Shown piece after piece: positions 27,162 to 36,227 of a DNA stretch of 64,000 nt. Each line of letters starts with the position of its first letter. Position 1 is the stretch's first letter. The DNA is from Bacteroidota bacterium (GTDB lineage: Bacteria; Bacteroidota; Bacteroidia; Bacteroidales; SZUA-534), in the NCBI GenBank assembly GCA_003250355.1, contig QKGS01000005.1, positions 99,367 to 163,366 of the forward strand, given 5' to 3'. The translations under genes and the position numbers were made by a program. Below the pieces are notes generated by a model, which worked only from the letters and a program-made list of their open reading frames with translations, was not told the DNA's origin and searched no databases.

Positions 27162-29345
27162 TTACTTTAATGATGTTAAATAATTTATAAGCCGTTCACT
27201 ATTGTATGCTGCGGCAAATTCTTTCACTTTGTTTGAAAATGGGATATACTGTGAATCGGTTTTAACTAAATTATCGGCAATGTTGTTTATCTCTAAAAAG
27301 TCGCCTGTTTCAGCCATTTCCAAAAGGGTGCTTGTTATTGACAAGTCGGGTAATAATAATTCACCATTTTGTTCAAAGTTTTCAATATTGGTATGGCTTA
27401 TCACATCATCATATATCCATTCAATATTTAATAATTCACGTATTACATTAAACATTTCATTCAATACAATGGGTTTATGCAATACAGTATTGCATAGTGA
27501 AACAAATTCCAGCCGCTCTTTTTGCTGAACAAGCGAAGCTGTTACCCCAATTATTTTTACCTGAGTACCGGTGTTGGTTTTTCTTATTGCTCGTATTGCT
27601 TCCAAACCGTTCATTTTAGGCATTACCAAATCCATGAGTATCAATTGTGGTTTATGTTTTATGTACTCCCTTATGGCCTGTTCTCCATTTTGCGCAGTAA
27701 TTACATTGAATCCCAATGGCAATAGAGCCGAGGTTATAACCGAAAGATTGGTAAGAATATCGTCAACGGCAAGTATCTGAATTGATTTTCCTTTGTACTC
27801 TATTATTTTATTATGCAATTCGGCTGCTTCCTCTGTTTTATTTGCTCCGGGCAAATTAAGTAACACTGTGAAAGCACTCCCTTTGTTTTCTTCACTTTCA
27901 ACAAAGAGTTTGCCGTTCATAAGCTCTATCAATTTTCTGGTAATAGCAAGCCCTAGCCCGGTTCCTTCAACAAATTTCAACTTTTCATTGAACTGGGTAA
28001 ATGGCTCAAATATTTTCTCGATTTTATCGCGGGCAATACCAATTCCGGTGTCTTCTACCTCAATTTTGATATTATGCTCCGGGTTTTTAATGCTTTTTAC
28101 TCTAAAATTTATAGTTCCTGTTTTAGTATACTTTACTGCATTACTCAGCAGGTTTATAATTATTTGGCGCACCTTAAGTTCATCGCCTTCTACATAATTG
28201 GGAATATCATCATCACTATGAAATATCAGCAACAAATCCTTTTGCTCAGCCCGAACTCTTATAATGTTTAACACATTATTCAAAAGTGATGTAAATGAAA
28301 AAACACATTTAGACAGTTCCAGTTTTTTTGCTTCTATTTTGCTGTAATCGAGTATTTCGTTAATAAGGCTTAACAAATGCTGTCCACTACTGTGAATAAT
28401 ATCAACCTGCTCACTTTGCATTTCATTCAAATTGCCCATGGTTTTAAGTATTTGGGCATATCCCATTATACCATTTAGTGGTGTACGAAGCTCATGGCTC
28501 ATATTCGACAGAAACTCACTTTTAATAAGATTCGCTCGTTCTGCATCATTCTTGGCTTTTTCAAGTTCTTTATTAGCTTTGTGCAAATCTAAAGTACGCC
28601 GTTCAACAGTACTCTCCAGTTGTAATTGGTGCAATGCAAGCTTATTATTAGCCTCTTGTATTGCTCCCAGTAAATTGTTGAACTCATCGAAAAGCTGACC
28701 CAATTCATCGTTATATACTTTCTCTATTCTTTGCGAATAGTCGGCATTGCGGCTTACTCCTCTTGTAAACTGAATTAGCTTTATTACAGGGTAGGTTATA
28801 TACTTTTTAAAATATGATGCCAGCAACAAAGCAACCAATAACATACCTATTCCAATAATTATACTGTACTTTATTCTTACATTACTAATTCGGGTAATGT
28901 TTGTTTTGCTTTCAATATATAATGTTCCGTAAAAAGTATTGTTATACCATATTTCATTTTTGGCCAATATTATATCGGAAATAATACGGTACTCTTTATT
29001 GCTGTTGAAATAGGAGTTCTTGAAAATAAAATCGTTTGTATCGCCATAATATGCAAACAGTTTATTGTCGGAATCGAACAATTGTGCACTTTTAATAGTT
29101 GGCTTGCTGTGCAAATTTGCAAGCACCTTTAATGCAGCATCTTTATCGGTAAATTCAAGTGGCACTACACAGTAATCGCTAATAAGGCGAGCATCGAGCA
29201 AGGTATTTTCAATTAATGAATTAACAGTTCGGTTCTTTTCCAAATAATAATCGACAATTTCGCCCGCTGTTAGGCTAATGGAGCTAATAACCAAAACAAT
29301 AAAAACAAACTTATATGCTACCGATTTATTACTTAAAAATTTCAT
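27162..29345 (-). CDS. Membrane hybrid histidine kinase with CHASE8-like periplasmic domain
   Basis: 727 aa. TM1 (about 12-30), a periplasmic domain of ~125 residues (DARLISDYCVVPLEFTDKDA then IKSAQLFDSDNKLFAYYG), TM2 (158-178), HAMP (180-232), coiled coil, HisKA (about 265-330, SNMSHELRTPLNGI, His near 284), HATPase (395-505, DTGIGIARDK and GTGLGLAIT) and REC (525-640, MDLVMPKMNG). A C-terminal ~80-residue helical extension follows. The periplasmic domain resembles CHASE8, the sensor in the YfiN/DgcN diguanylate cyclases that is bound by YfiR. A YfiR gene lies 9 bp upstream, so YfiR is the likely inhibitor of this kinase. There is no GGDEF domain. Six bp separate it from the next kinase gene. 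Confidence 0.88.
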   Translation of the reverse strand: MKFLSNKSVAYKFVFIVLVISSISLTAGEIVDYYLEKNRTVNSLIENTLLDARLISDYCVVPLEFTDKDAALKVLANLHSKPTIKSAQLFDSDNKLFAYYGDTNDFIFKNSYFNSNKEYRIISDIILAKNEIWYNNTFYGTLYIESKTNITRISNVRIKYSIIIGIGMLLVALLLASYFKKYITYPVIKLIQFTRGVSRNADYSQRIEKVYNDELGQLFDEFNNLLGAIQEANNKLALHQLQLESTVERRTLDLHKANKELEKAKNDAERANLIKSEFLSNMSHELRTPLNGIMGYAQILKTMGNLNEMQSEQVDIIHSSGQHLLSLINEILDYSKIEAKKLELSKCVFSFTSLLNNVLNIIRVRAEQKDLLLIFHSDDDIPNYVEGDELKVRQIIINLLSNAVKYTKTGTINFRVKSIKNPEHNIKIEVEDTGIGIARDKIEKIFEPFTQFNEKLKFVEGTGLGLAITRKLIELMNGKLFVESEENKGSAFTVLLNLPGANKTEEAAELHNKIIEYKGKSIQILAVDDILTNLSVITSALLPLGFNVITAQNGEQAIREYIKHKPQLILMDLVMPKMNGLEAIRAIRKTNTGTQVKIIGVTASLVQQKERLEFVSLCNTVLHKPIVLNEMFNVIRELLNIEWIYDDVISHTNIENFEQNGELLLPDLSITSTLLEMAETGDFLEINNIADNLVKTDSQYIPFSNKVKEFAAAYNSERLINYLTSLK

Positions 29346-29354
29346 AGTGTATTT

Positions 29355-29873
29355 TTACTTTACAAGAACTGCATAGTTCATAAGCATAATATCAATTTTA
29401 AGAGTTGATTTTTTAATTGACTCCGTATTCATTTCAAAATGAATAGTTTGCTGTTTTGTGTTATAAAAGTTAACAATAACACCGGCCTTTGCAAAGCCGA
29501 TGTGTTCGCTCACAGTAAGTATTGGCATATGAGCTACCTCGGCGAGAATTTTATTTAAGCGGTAAGCTTCTGTATTGCATATAAACAACACCTGCGAATT
29601 ATGAGCATCGCTTATTGAAGTTATATATTTAATTTGAACGGGCTTACCCTTAATGTGCTTCGACATGTAATATTGATCAAGTACTTCACCAAAAGGAGAC
29701 TTGCCAATTACCGCTATCTCAAATGTTGAGGTACTGTTCATATCGGGCCATTCGGTAAATTTCGAGAACTTTTCAATAAGCCCTGCCTTAATCAAATACT
29801 CATCGGTTTGCCCCAATAGCAATACCGGTATTTGAAATATTAATATCAGCAATATGGCTTTTGCTATTCTCAT
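29355..29873 (-). CDS. YfiR family periplasmic protein
   Basis: 172 aa with a signal peptide (to about residue 21, LLLG). The YfiR (DUF4154) pattern is clear: EYLIKAGLIEKFSKFTEWP at the mature N-terminus, FEIAVIGKSPFG, an ISDAHNSQVLFIC central strand, and TVSEHIGFAKAGVIVNF. In Pseudomonas YfiR binds the periplasmic domain of the cyclase YfiN and represses it, and is itself regulated by redox through two disulfides. Here only one Cys is present (Cys99), so disulfide control is not possible in the same way. It sits between a TonB receptor and a CHASE8-like kinase in an operon with gaps of about 10 bp, which makes the kinase its probable partner. Confidence 0.88.
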   Translation of the reverse strand: MRIAKAILLILIFQIPVLLLGQTDEYLIKAGLIEKFSKFTEWPDMNSTSTFEIAVIGKSPFGEVLDQYYMSKHIKGKPVQIKYITSISDAHNSQVLFICNTEAYRLNKILAEVAHMPILTVSEHIGFAKAGVIVNFYNTKQQTIHFEMNTESIKKSTLKIDIMLMNYAVLVK

Positions 29874-29882
29874 TTATTCTAT

Positions 29883-31898
29883 TTAGAAATTGATTTTTAA
29901 GGTGTAAATATATCTGCACCCATAGCCTGTTGTTGCCAAATTGTTAACCCCCGGTCTTTTTCTTATATATTCAGGAATTAACATTTTACTATTGTTAATA
30001 TTCTTAACCGAAAATGAGTGATTAAGCATAACCCCCTTCAACGACCTGTGTTTATAGCCTAATGCAGCATCAATTGTATACTGATATGGTATACAATCAA
30101 TATGTCCTTCGGTATTAGAATAGGCATAAGCATTGGTTGAAACATAAAAACTGTGAATAGGCTTGTTTAATCCAAAAGCAATTGTGTGCATAGGAACATA
30201 TTTGAAGTTTGCTCCTATACCTTTATCGTCGCCTATGCAGTAATTATAGCTTGCAAATGCATTCATTATTTTAAGGTTCTGGTATCGCAGTTCCGCCTCA
30301 ACACCGTACGACATAAAATTACCTTCATTAACATAGACAGCATTTACATTCGGATTTATTGTATCGACTTTACGGTGTATAAGGTTCGAATATTCGCTTA
30401 CATAACCAGTTACCTGACCATAGAACTTATTTACTTTAGTAGTATAAACCAGTTCCATACTATTACACTTTTCGGGCATTAAATCGGGGTTGCCGTTTAT
30501 ACTCCAATGGTCAAAATAAAGCTCCAAAAGGTTTGGTGTTCTATACGATTCGCCATAAATTACCTTTATACTATTTTTCTCATTTACATTAAATGCCGCT
30601 GTAATACGAGGCGATATATCTCCACCAAAATTCCGGTTCTGTGTATAGCGTATTCCTGCTAAAAGGCTAAATTTCCAAACCGAAAAATTAAACTGCCCAA
30701 ATAAAGCACCCTCTACAATACCATTCCTGTTTTTTATATTTTCATTCAACACCGTATCGAGCATTATTGCAATAACCTCATGTGCTACATTCACCCCTTT
30801 AAACAAATCGGCACCGGCTTCAATATTGAGCATTTTGTTCATTTTGTAATTAACCTTAGCCGTAGAAGCCACTCTGAAACTCGAAAAGCGTGCCGCCTGC
30901 ATTACTGCCTGCGCCATTAACTGATTGCGATAGTGATAATCGAAATGTGTGTTGAACACGAAATGAATTTTATCAGTAATATTATGGTCAAACTTATACG
31001 ATATTAAACTCCCCTTATCGGTTATAGTTTGGTTAGCACCATTCAAGTACGAACCATTCACACCCGGATTGGTATATGAATTTACAAAAGTGTTGAAAAA
31101 CAAATTATGTGAACGAAACTTTAAATCAATATTCAGAGTTTGTTTCCTAAGCTCTTCTCTGTAATAATAAAGGGTGTCATCTTTATATAAATACTCACCT
31201 GTGGCTGTTGTCAGTGACTTATCAACATCGTTGGCTCCTGAAATCAAATACGGCTTTCTGTTTTCAAGCGAGCTGCTTCCCGATACATTCCAACTAAAAT
31301 CGCCTTTGCTTTCACCATAGTGAACCGACGCTGAACCCATATCGGGAACTCCACCTGTTACTGCTGCGTGTAATTCCTGTTCGCCCGCTTTGCGCAAAAT
31401 AATGTTTATAACACCCGAAAAAGCATTAGTGCCATACAAAACCGAAGCAGGGCCCTTCAATACCTCTATCCGCTCCACTTCATTAATATCAATACGATCA
31501 AGAGTGCTGTTGCCATAAGTAGGATTCCACACCGGTATGTTATTAATCATTATCAATACTTTATTGGCATAAAAATTCTGTAATATTCCGCGGAGCGTAG
31601 GTACATTTTTATCAATAACTGTTTGGAGCATTTCTACTCCACTTACCTGCCTTACAGCTTCGGCTACCGATAAAAAATTATACTGGTCTATTAGCGTACG
31701 GTCAATAACTGTTACTGCCGAAGGTGCTTCAAATACATTGGTTGGCAAAGTTGCAGAAACACTTACCTGTACATTCAAAAGCTCGTCGATCGATAACTCC
31801 GACACCTCAGCAATATTTAGTTTGTCTCCGGTTTGAGAATATACAACCGAACAAACAAACATTGCTATAATTAATGGTTTAAATCTGTTGGTGGGCAT
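29883..31898 (-). CDS. TonB-dependent outer-membrane receptor
   Basis: 671 aa. Signal peptide (to VVYSQ), a short N-terminal motif ELSIDELLNVQVSVSA, a plug domain (about 55-165) with VPTLRGI, EVERIEVLKGPASVLYGTNAFSGVINII, and a 22-strand-type barrel ending in RYIYTLKINF. It lacks the CarboxypepD_reg leader of SusC proteins, so it is a classical receptor and not a glycan SusCD system; no SusD gene is present. The 'S-ELLN' leader is what I know from TonB receptors located beside YfiR genes in Proteobacteria. It heads the operon and is the likely ligand-sensing or ligand-import part. Ligand not predictable. Confidence 0.9.
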   Translation of the reverse strand: MPTNRFKPLIIAMFVCSVVYSQTGDKLNIAEVSELSIDELLNVQVSVSATLPTNVFEAPSAVTVIDRTLIDQYNFLSVAEAVRQVSGVEMLQTVIDKNVPTLRGILQNFYANKVLIMINNIPVWNPTYGNSTLDRIDINEVERIEVLKGPASVLYGTNAFSGVINIILRKAGEQELHAAVTGGVPDMGSASVHYGESKGDFSWNVSGSSSLENRKPYLISGANDVDKSLTTATGEYLYKDDTLYYYREELRKQTLNIDLKFRSHNLFFNTFVNSYTNPGVNGSYLNGANQTITDKGSLISYKFDHNITDKIHFVFNTHFDYHYRNQLMAQAVMQAARFSSFRVASTAKVNYKMNKMLNIEAGADLFKGVNVAHEVIAIMLDTVLNENIKNRNGIVEGALFGQFNFSVWKFSLLAGIRYTQNRNFGGDISPRITAAFNVNEKNSIKVIYGESYRTPNLLELYFDHWSINGNPDLMPEKCNSMELVYTTKVNKFYGQVTGYVSEYSNLIHRKVDTINPNVNAVYVNEGNFMSYGVEAELRYQNLKIMNAFASYNYCIGDDKGIGANFKYVPMHTIAFGLNKPIHSFYVSTNAYAYSNTEGHIDCIPYQYTIDAALGYKHRSLKGVMLNHSFSVKNINNSKMLIPEYIRKRPGVNNLATTGYGCRYIYTLKINF

Positions 31899-32015
31899 AA
31901 TTCAGTTTTGTTTAAAATTTGGGTTTTGTAAATTTAACAAAAGCTAATGTAAATTAATGCTTTACAAAAGTTTTTTTGTGTAATTTCGTAATCCATACTC
32001 AAAAACAAATCAATA

Positions 32016-32462
32016 ATGAAAACAATAAAAATCATTCTCAGCTTTCTGGCACTACTTTCATTTAGCTCATGCGGTATTATAAAGCCCATTGAATTTAAGG
32101 ATTTTAAAAATATTTCGGTAACTAAAGATTTCAATATAAAAGTAGAAGGCGACCTTGCATTGTATAACCCTAATTCTGTTAATATAAATGTTTCAAAACT
32201 CGATATTGATGTATTTATTGAAAATGTAAACCTTGGTAAAATTGAAGTTCCAAACGGATTAATACTGTTAAAAAAACAAACTACCGAAACTCATGTAGCG
32301 GTAAATACATCGCTGGCTAAAATACTGGCTTCGGCACCACAAATACTAAATATAATTACTAAAGGGAGCTTTGAAGTTAGGCTAAAGGGAACGCTTTACC
32401 CCGAATCGCTTTATTTACCTGCCACAGTTGTTATAAACCATAAGGTTAATGTGAAGTTATAA
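32016..32462 (+). CDS. LEA type 2-family lipoprotein
   Basis: 148 aa. A lipoprotein signal (MKTIKIILSFLALLSFSSCG) places Cys19 as the lipidated residue. The mature part follows the LEA_2/WHy pattern: DFNIKVEGDLALYNPNSVNINVSKLDIDVFIENVNLGK, in which NPN is the family hallmark. Bacterial LEA_2 proteins are envelope proteins of largely unknown role, sometimes tied to desiccation tolerance. It is separated by one base from a universal-stress-protein gene, which supports a stress-related unit. Confidence 0.8.
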   Translation: MKTIKIILSFLALLSFSSCGIIKPIEFKDFKNISVTKDFNIKVEGDLALYNPNSVNINVSKLDIDVFIENVNLGKIEVPNGLILLKKQTTETHVAVNTSLAKILASAPQILNIITKGSFEVRLKGTLYPESLYLPATVVINHKVNVKL

Positions 32463-32463
32463 T

Positions 32464-33309
32464 ATGGCAAAGCCAAAATACATACTTGTTCCGGTCGACT
32501 TTTCCGACAACAGCATACACGCACTTAACTATGCCATTCAATTTGCCAATACCCTTAAATACAACCTGCGCCTAATTCATGTTCGCAACAAACAGTCGGA
32601 ATATAATTCATTGAACCTCAAAGAATACGACTACATAATAAAAGAAGAGATAAAAGCTCATTTTTTAAAAATTATAAATTCCGTTTCCGGAAAAATAAAA
32701 GGGACAATAGATTACTATATACGCGAAGGAAAAGTACATAACGAAATATGTAATCAGGCTCTGTACACCGATGCCGAAATGATAATAATGGGAACACACG
32801 GAATAGCGGGTTTTGAAGAACGGTGGGCAGGCAGCAATGCTTTCAGGGTTGTAAGCCATGCACCATGCCCGGTTATAAGCCTTAGAGCCGATTTTAAAAT
32901 TAGGCCTGTTAAATGTATTGTTATGCCCATTGACCTTTCAGAACATTCAACAAAGAAGGTTACATATGTAGCAAAGCTTGCGCAAATATTTAATTCAAAA
33001 ATCGAAGTTGTTGATATTCGCGACAACAACAGAGCTAAAACCATAGAAGCACTAAACAAAAGTACCGACCAAATAGTGCAATACCTGAAACGCAAAAAAA
33101 TTGAATGCTCCCGCAAATCAATAAAAAGCAAACACCAAAGCGAAAGCATAATTGAGTATGCCCTTATTTGCGATTCCGATATTATAACCATGATAATTGA
33201 CGACAACGACCGCTCAAAACACTTGATAACAAGTGCTAATGCCCAGCAAATGGTCAACCATTCACCTATTCCAATACTCTCTATCAGCAATGAAATGTCA
33301 TTTATTTAA
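32464..33309 (+). CDS. Tandem universal stress protein (UspA family)
   Basis: 281 aa with two Usp domains. The first (1-145) begins YILVPVDFSDNSIHALNYAIQFA and holds the ATP-binding pattern GTHGIAGFEERWAGSNAFRVVSHAPCPVI. The second (about 152-278) begins CIVMPIDLSEHSTKKVTYVAKLA but has a degraded nucleotide loop (MIIDDNDRSKHLITSANAQQMV, without the GxGx9GS pattern). So one active and one degenerate nucleotide site are likely. Cytoplasmic. It follows the LEA_2 lipoprotein gene by one base. Confidence 0.92.
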   Translation: MAKPKYILVPVDFSDNSIHALNYAIQFANTLKYNLRLIHVRNKQSEYNSLNLKEYDYIIKEEIKAHFLKIINSVSGKIKGTIDYYIREGKVHNEICNQALYTDAEMIIMGTHGIAGFEERWAGSNAFRVVSHAPCPVISLRADFKIRPVKCIVMPIDLSEHSTKKVTYVAKLAQIFNSKIEVVDIRDNNRAKTIEALNKSTDQIVQYLKRKKIECSRKSIKSKHQSESIIEYALICDSDIITMIIDDNDRSKHLITSANAQQMVNHSPIPILSISNEMSFI

Positions 33310-33379
33310 GCCAAAATAAATCAGATAAAAATAAAACCAACTGCAACCCGTTTTTTATAGTGTACATATATTTTTTTAA

Positions 33380-33387
33380 TATCTTTG
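33380..33387 (+). promoter_or_regulatory. -7 element of the SPOR-protein promoter
   Basis: TATCTTTG matches TAnnTTTG, 18 bp upstream of the ATG at 33406. The -33 region is only T-rich. Confidence 0.45.
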
Positions 33388-33405
33388 AACCGATTTTAGG
33401 AAAAG

Positions 33406-33927
33406 ATGACAAACAAAATTTTTCTTTCAGGAATATTATCTCTCAGCCTGTTTTTAACAGGCAGCCTTACAATGGCTCAGAACAACACTGAACAGCTTAA
33501 CGGCATATTTTACGACCTTTCTACAACCAAAGATGGAAAAGGACGAATGACAATTACCCAAAGCCCGTTTGCATACCAGCTTATTTCCGACCACATAGAA
33601 ATAAACAAAAAAGATGGAGTTACCGGTTACCGAATTCAAATAGGCCAATGGTCAGGCACTAACTCACGTGAAAAAGCAAAAGCCCAGGCCGCCGATTTTA
33701 AAGAAAAATTTCCCGAATTCGACCCCGATATTATCTATATCCCCTACGATGCCCCTTACTATAAATTGCGGGTAGGCGATTACCGAAACCGACATGAAGC
33801 TTTTGAGATATATAATCAAATAAAACGTTATTATCCGAATACCGCTTATATTGTAAAAACCCGGATAAACTATCCTAAACTTGATCCGCCGGTAATTACT
33901 GTCGATTCAACAGCCAATAAGCAATAA
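33406..33927 (+). CDS. Secreted SPOR-domain protein
   Basis: 173 aa with a signal peptide (to TMAQ, about residue 25). The C-terminal two thirds form a SPOR domain: GYRIQIGQWSGTNSREKAKAQAADF, then YYKLRVGDYRNRHEAFEIYNQIKRYYPNTAYIV. SPOR domains bind denuded glycan strands of peptidoglycan at septa. With no enzyme domain attached, this is probably a periplasmic cell-wall-binding factor. It lies 85 bp before the amidophosphoribosyltransferase gene; co-transcription is possible. Confidence 0.87.
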   Translation: MTNKIFLSGILSLSLFLTGSLTMAQNNTEQLNGIFYDLSTTKDGKGRMTITQSPFAYQLISDHIEINKKDGVTGYRIQIGQWSGTNSREKAKAQAADFKEKFPEFDPDIIYIPYDAPYYKLRVGDYRNRHEAFEIYNQIKRYYPNTAYIVKTRINYPKLDPPVITVDSTANKQ

Positions 33928-34011
33928 GATATGCTCCGGACAAAATGTAAATTCATAAACAATACTTTATGCTAACCAATAGCAAAGTAACCAACCTATA
34001 ATAAATTAGAG

Positions 34012-35907
34012 ATGAGTGATCCTATAAAACACGAATGTGGATTTGTATTAATAAGGTTGCGAAAACCTTTATCGTATTATCAGGAAAAATACGGCTCGTG
34101 GCGATACGGAATAAACAAACTGTATCTGATGATGGAAAAGCAGCGTAACCGCGGACAGGATGGTGCAGGTGTAGTATCACTAAAACTCGATATAAAGCCC
34201 GGCAACAAGTACCTGAGTCGCTCACGTTCTAACGCTTCAACCCCAATTATAAATGTATTTGCCGAAATAAACGAACGCATACGCAAAGCTGCCGAAAATG
34301 GCAATATGGCCGATACCGAATTTGCAAAACACAACATCCCCTTCTCCGGCGAACTTTTACTGGGACACCTGCGATACGGAACTTTCGGACGAAACAATAT
34401 TGAGAATGTTCACCCGGTAATGCGCGAAAATAACTGGAAATCGCGTAACCTTGTTGTGGCCGGAAACTTTAACCTTACCAATGTTGACGAACTATTCCGA
34501 CACTTAACCGAACTGGGACAACACCCCAAAGACTACTCCGATACTGTTACAATACTCGAAAAAATTGGACACTTCCTCGACGAAGAAAACCAGTTCCTTT
34601 TTCGCCGCTATAAAAACGAAGGCTTCCCTAATGTAGAAATATCAGACTTAATAGGAGAAAACCTTAACGTAAAAGGGATACTTGAAGATGCCAGCAAAAA
34701 CTGGGATGGAGGCTACGTAATAGCCGGTCTTATTGGCCATGGCGATGCATTTGTAACACGCGACCCTAACGGTATTCGTCCCGCATCGTATTGGTACAAC
34801 GACGAGATAATAGTAGCCGCCTCGGAACGTTCGGTTATACAAACAGCTTTCGACGTTAAAGAAGGCGAGGTACAAGAACTAAAACCGGGACACGCCCTTA
34901 TTATTAAAAAAGACGGACAGTTTACCGAAGAGGTTGTTCGAATCCCCAGAGAAAACAAAGCCTGCTCATTTGAGCGAATTTACTTCTCGCGAGGTAGCGA
35001 CCAGGAAATATATCGTGAACGCAAAAAACTTGGCGAACTGCTAATTCCTGAGATACTAAAATCAATCGACGGCGATATTCAAAATACAGTTTTCTCTTTC
35101 ATTCCAAACACTGCCGAATCGGCTTTCTATGGAATGGTTGAAGGGGTTCAAAACTGGCTTGTTCGCGAAAAACAAAATCTGATTATTAAAGAAGGTAGAG
35201 ATATAACCGAGAAACGCCTTGAAGAAATACTCAGAGTTCGCGCGCGAATAGAGAAAGTTGCTATAAAAGATGTTAAACTTCGTACATTTATATCAGAAGA
35301 CAAAGGACGCGACGACCTTGTTGGACACGTTTATGATATTACCTACGGTTCGGTTCGCAGAGGTATTGACAACCTTGTAATAATTGACGACTCAATAGTT
35401 CGCGGTACCACTTTACGCCAAAGCATATTGAAAATACTTGACCGTTTGGGGCCTAAGAAAATCATTATTGTTTCATCATCTCCACAAATAAGGTATCCCG
35501 ATTGTTACGGTATTGATATGGCAAGAATGGGCGATTTTATTGCATTTCAGGCTGCGGTTTCACTACTGAAAGAAGATGGTAAGCAACACATAATTGACGA
35601 TGTTTACAAAAGTGCCAAAGAACAAGAAAACCTCCCTAAAGAAGAGGTAGTTAACTATGTGAAGAAAATATTTGCCCCTTATACCGATAAACAAATTTCG
35701 GACAGAGTTGCAAAACTTTTAAAGTCAGACTCTATACAAGCCGAAGTGGAAATAATATATCAAAGCGTAGAAAACCTTCACAAAGCTTGCCCTAACCATA
35801 AAGGCGATTGGTATTTTACAGGTAACTACCCTACTCCGGGAGGCAATAAAGTGGTAAATAAGTCATTTATTAACTATGTTGAAGGTAATACAGGCAGAGC
35901 ATATTAG
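34012..35907 (+). CDS. Amidophosphoribosyltransferase-like protein, long Bacteroidota form
   Basis: 631 aa, well above the ~470-505 of ordinary PurF. PurF makes phosphoribosylamine from PRPP and glutamine. An Ntn glutaminase domain begins with Cys9 (KHECGF) after an eight-residue leader that must be cleaved to free the Cys. Related words are RGQDGAG, GHLRYGTFGR, VAGNFNLTN and DPNGIRPASYW. The PRPP loop is intact (VIIDDSIVRGTTL). Extra sequence compared with PurF lies between the two halves (about 365-430) and at the C-terminus (about 540-631). Several glutaminase residues vary from canonical PurF (GHLRYGT for GHVRYST), so activity on the same substrates is likely but not certain. A second, normal PurF may exist elsewhere. 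Confidence 0.85.
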   Translation: MSDPIKHECGFVLIRLRKPLSYYQEKYGSWRYGINKLYLMMEKQRNRGQDGAGVVSLKLDIKPGNKYLSRSRSNASTPIINVFAEINERIRKAAENGNMADTEFAKHNIPFSGELLLGHLRYGTFGRNNIENVHPVMRENNWKSRNLVVAGNFNLTNVDELFRHLTELGQHPKDYSDTVTILEKIGHFLDEENQFLFRRYKNEGFPNVEISDLIGENLNVKGILEDASKNWDGGYVIAGLIGHGDAFVTRDPNGIRPASYWYNDEIIVAASERSVIQTAFDVKEGEVQELKPGHALIIKKDGQFTEEVVRIPRENKACSFERIYFSRGSDQEIYRERKKLGELLIPEILKSIDGDIQNTVFSFIPNTAESAFYGMVEGVQNWLVREKQNLIIKEGRDITEKRLEEILRVRARIEKVAIKDVKLRTFISEDKGRDDLVGHVYDITYGSVRRGIDNLVIIDDSIVRGTTLRQSILKILDRLGPKKIIIVSSSPQIRYPDCYGIDMARMGDFIAFQAAVSLLKEDGKQHIIDDVYKSAKEQENLPKEEVVNYVKKIFAPYTDKQISDRVAKLLKSDSIQAEVEIIYQSVENLHKACPNHKGDWYFTGNYPTPGGNKVVNKSFINYVEGNTGRAY

Positions 35908-35927
35908 TAATTGCAAAAAGCATACAA

Positions 35928-35966
35928 AAAAGCCGTAGCGATTAAGTTCACTGCGGCTTTTCTTTT
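35928..35966 (+). terminator. Intrinsic terminator after the PurF-like gene
   Basis: An 11-bp stem (35928-35938 / 35951-35961, one G-T pair) with a 12-nt loop, followed by a T-rich tract (TCTTTTC). It starts 21 bp after the stop codon. Confidence 0.75.
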
Positions 35967-35971
35967 CTCCG

Positions 35972-36172
35972 GATTCCATGTGCACGGCAACCGCATTTAA
36001 CTTTTTTAGTTTCTTTGGCAAACCAAAGAATATTTTTTCAACCACGAAAAGCACAAAAACCACTAAAAAATTCAAATTAATTATATCAAAAAAATTGCTT
36101 TGCAATTTTTTTCGTGTTTTTCGGGCCTTTCGTGATGATATGTTTTAAATGCGGTTTCCCTGATTCCATGTG
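35972..36172. mobile_element. MITE-like intergenic element flanked by 11-bp direct repeats
   Basis: GATTCCATGTG occurs at 35972-35982 and again at 36162-36172. Just inside lie the inverted arms AACCGCATTTAA (35989-36000) and TTAAATGCGGTT (36145-36156). Inside these are imperfect arms of the 'accacgaaaagcac / ttcgtgtttttcg' kind and a central perfect 11-bp hairpin (36088-36098 / 36102-36112). No ORF is present. Direct repeats outside nested inverted repeats are the form of a small non-autonomous transposable element with its target duplication. It fills most of the 320-bp gap between the PurF-like gene and the next ORF. Confidence 0.6.
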
Positions 36173-36204
36173 GTATAACAGCAGTAAAATTAAAACAATT
36201 GTGC

Positions 36205-36212
36205 TACATTTG
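36205..36212 (+). promoter_or_regulatory. -7 element upstream of the small helical protein
   Basis: TACATTTG matches TAnnTTTG, 15 bp before the ATG at 36228. No -33 TTTG at proper spacing. Confidence 0.4.
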
Positions 36213-36227
36213 TAAAAATATTTTGCT

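Noticed and set aside
29883..31898. SusC/SusD glycan-uptake system
   Set aside because: The receptor has no CarboxypepD_reg leader and no SusD gene is adjacent; neighbours are signalling genes.
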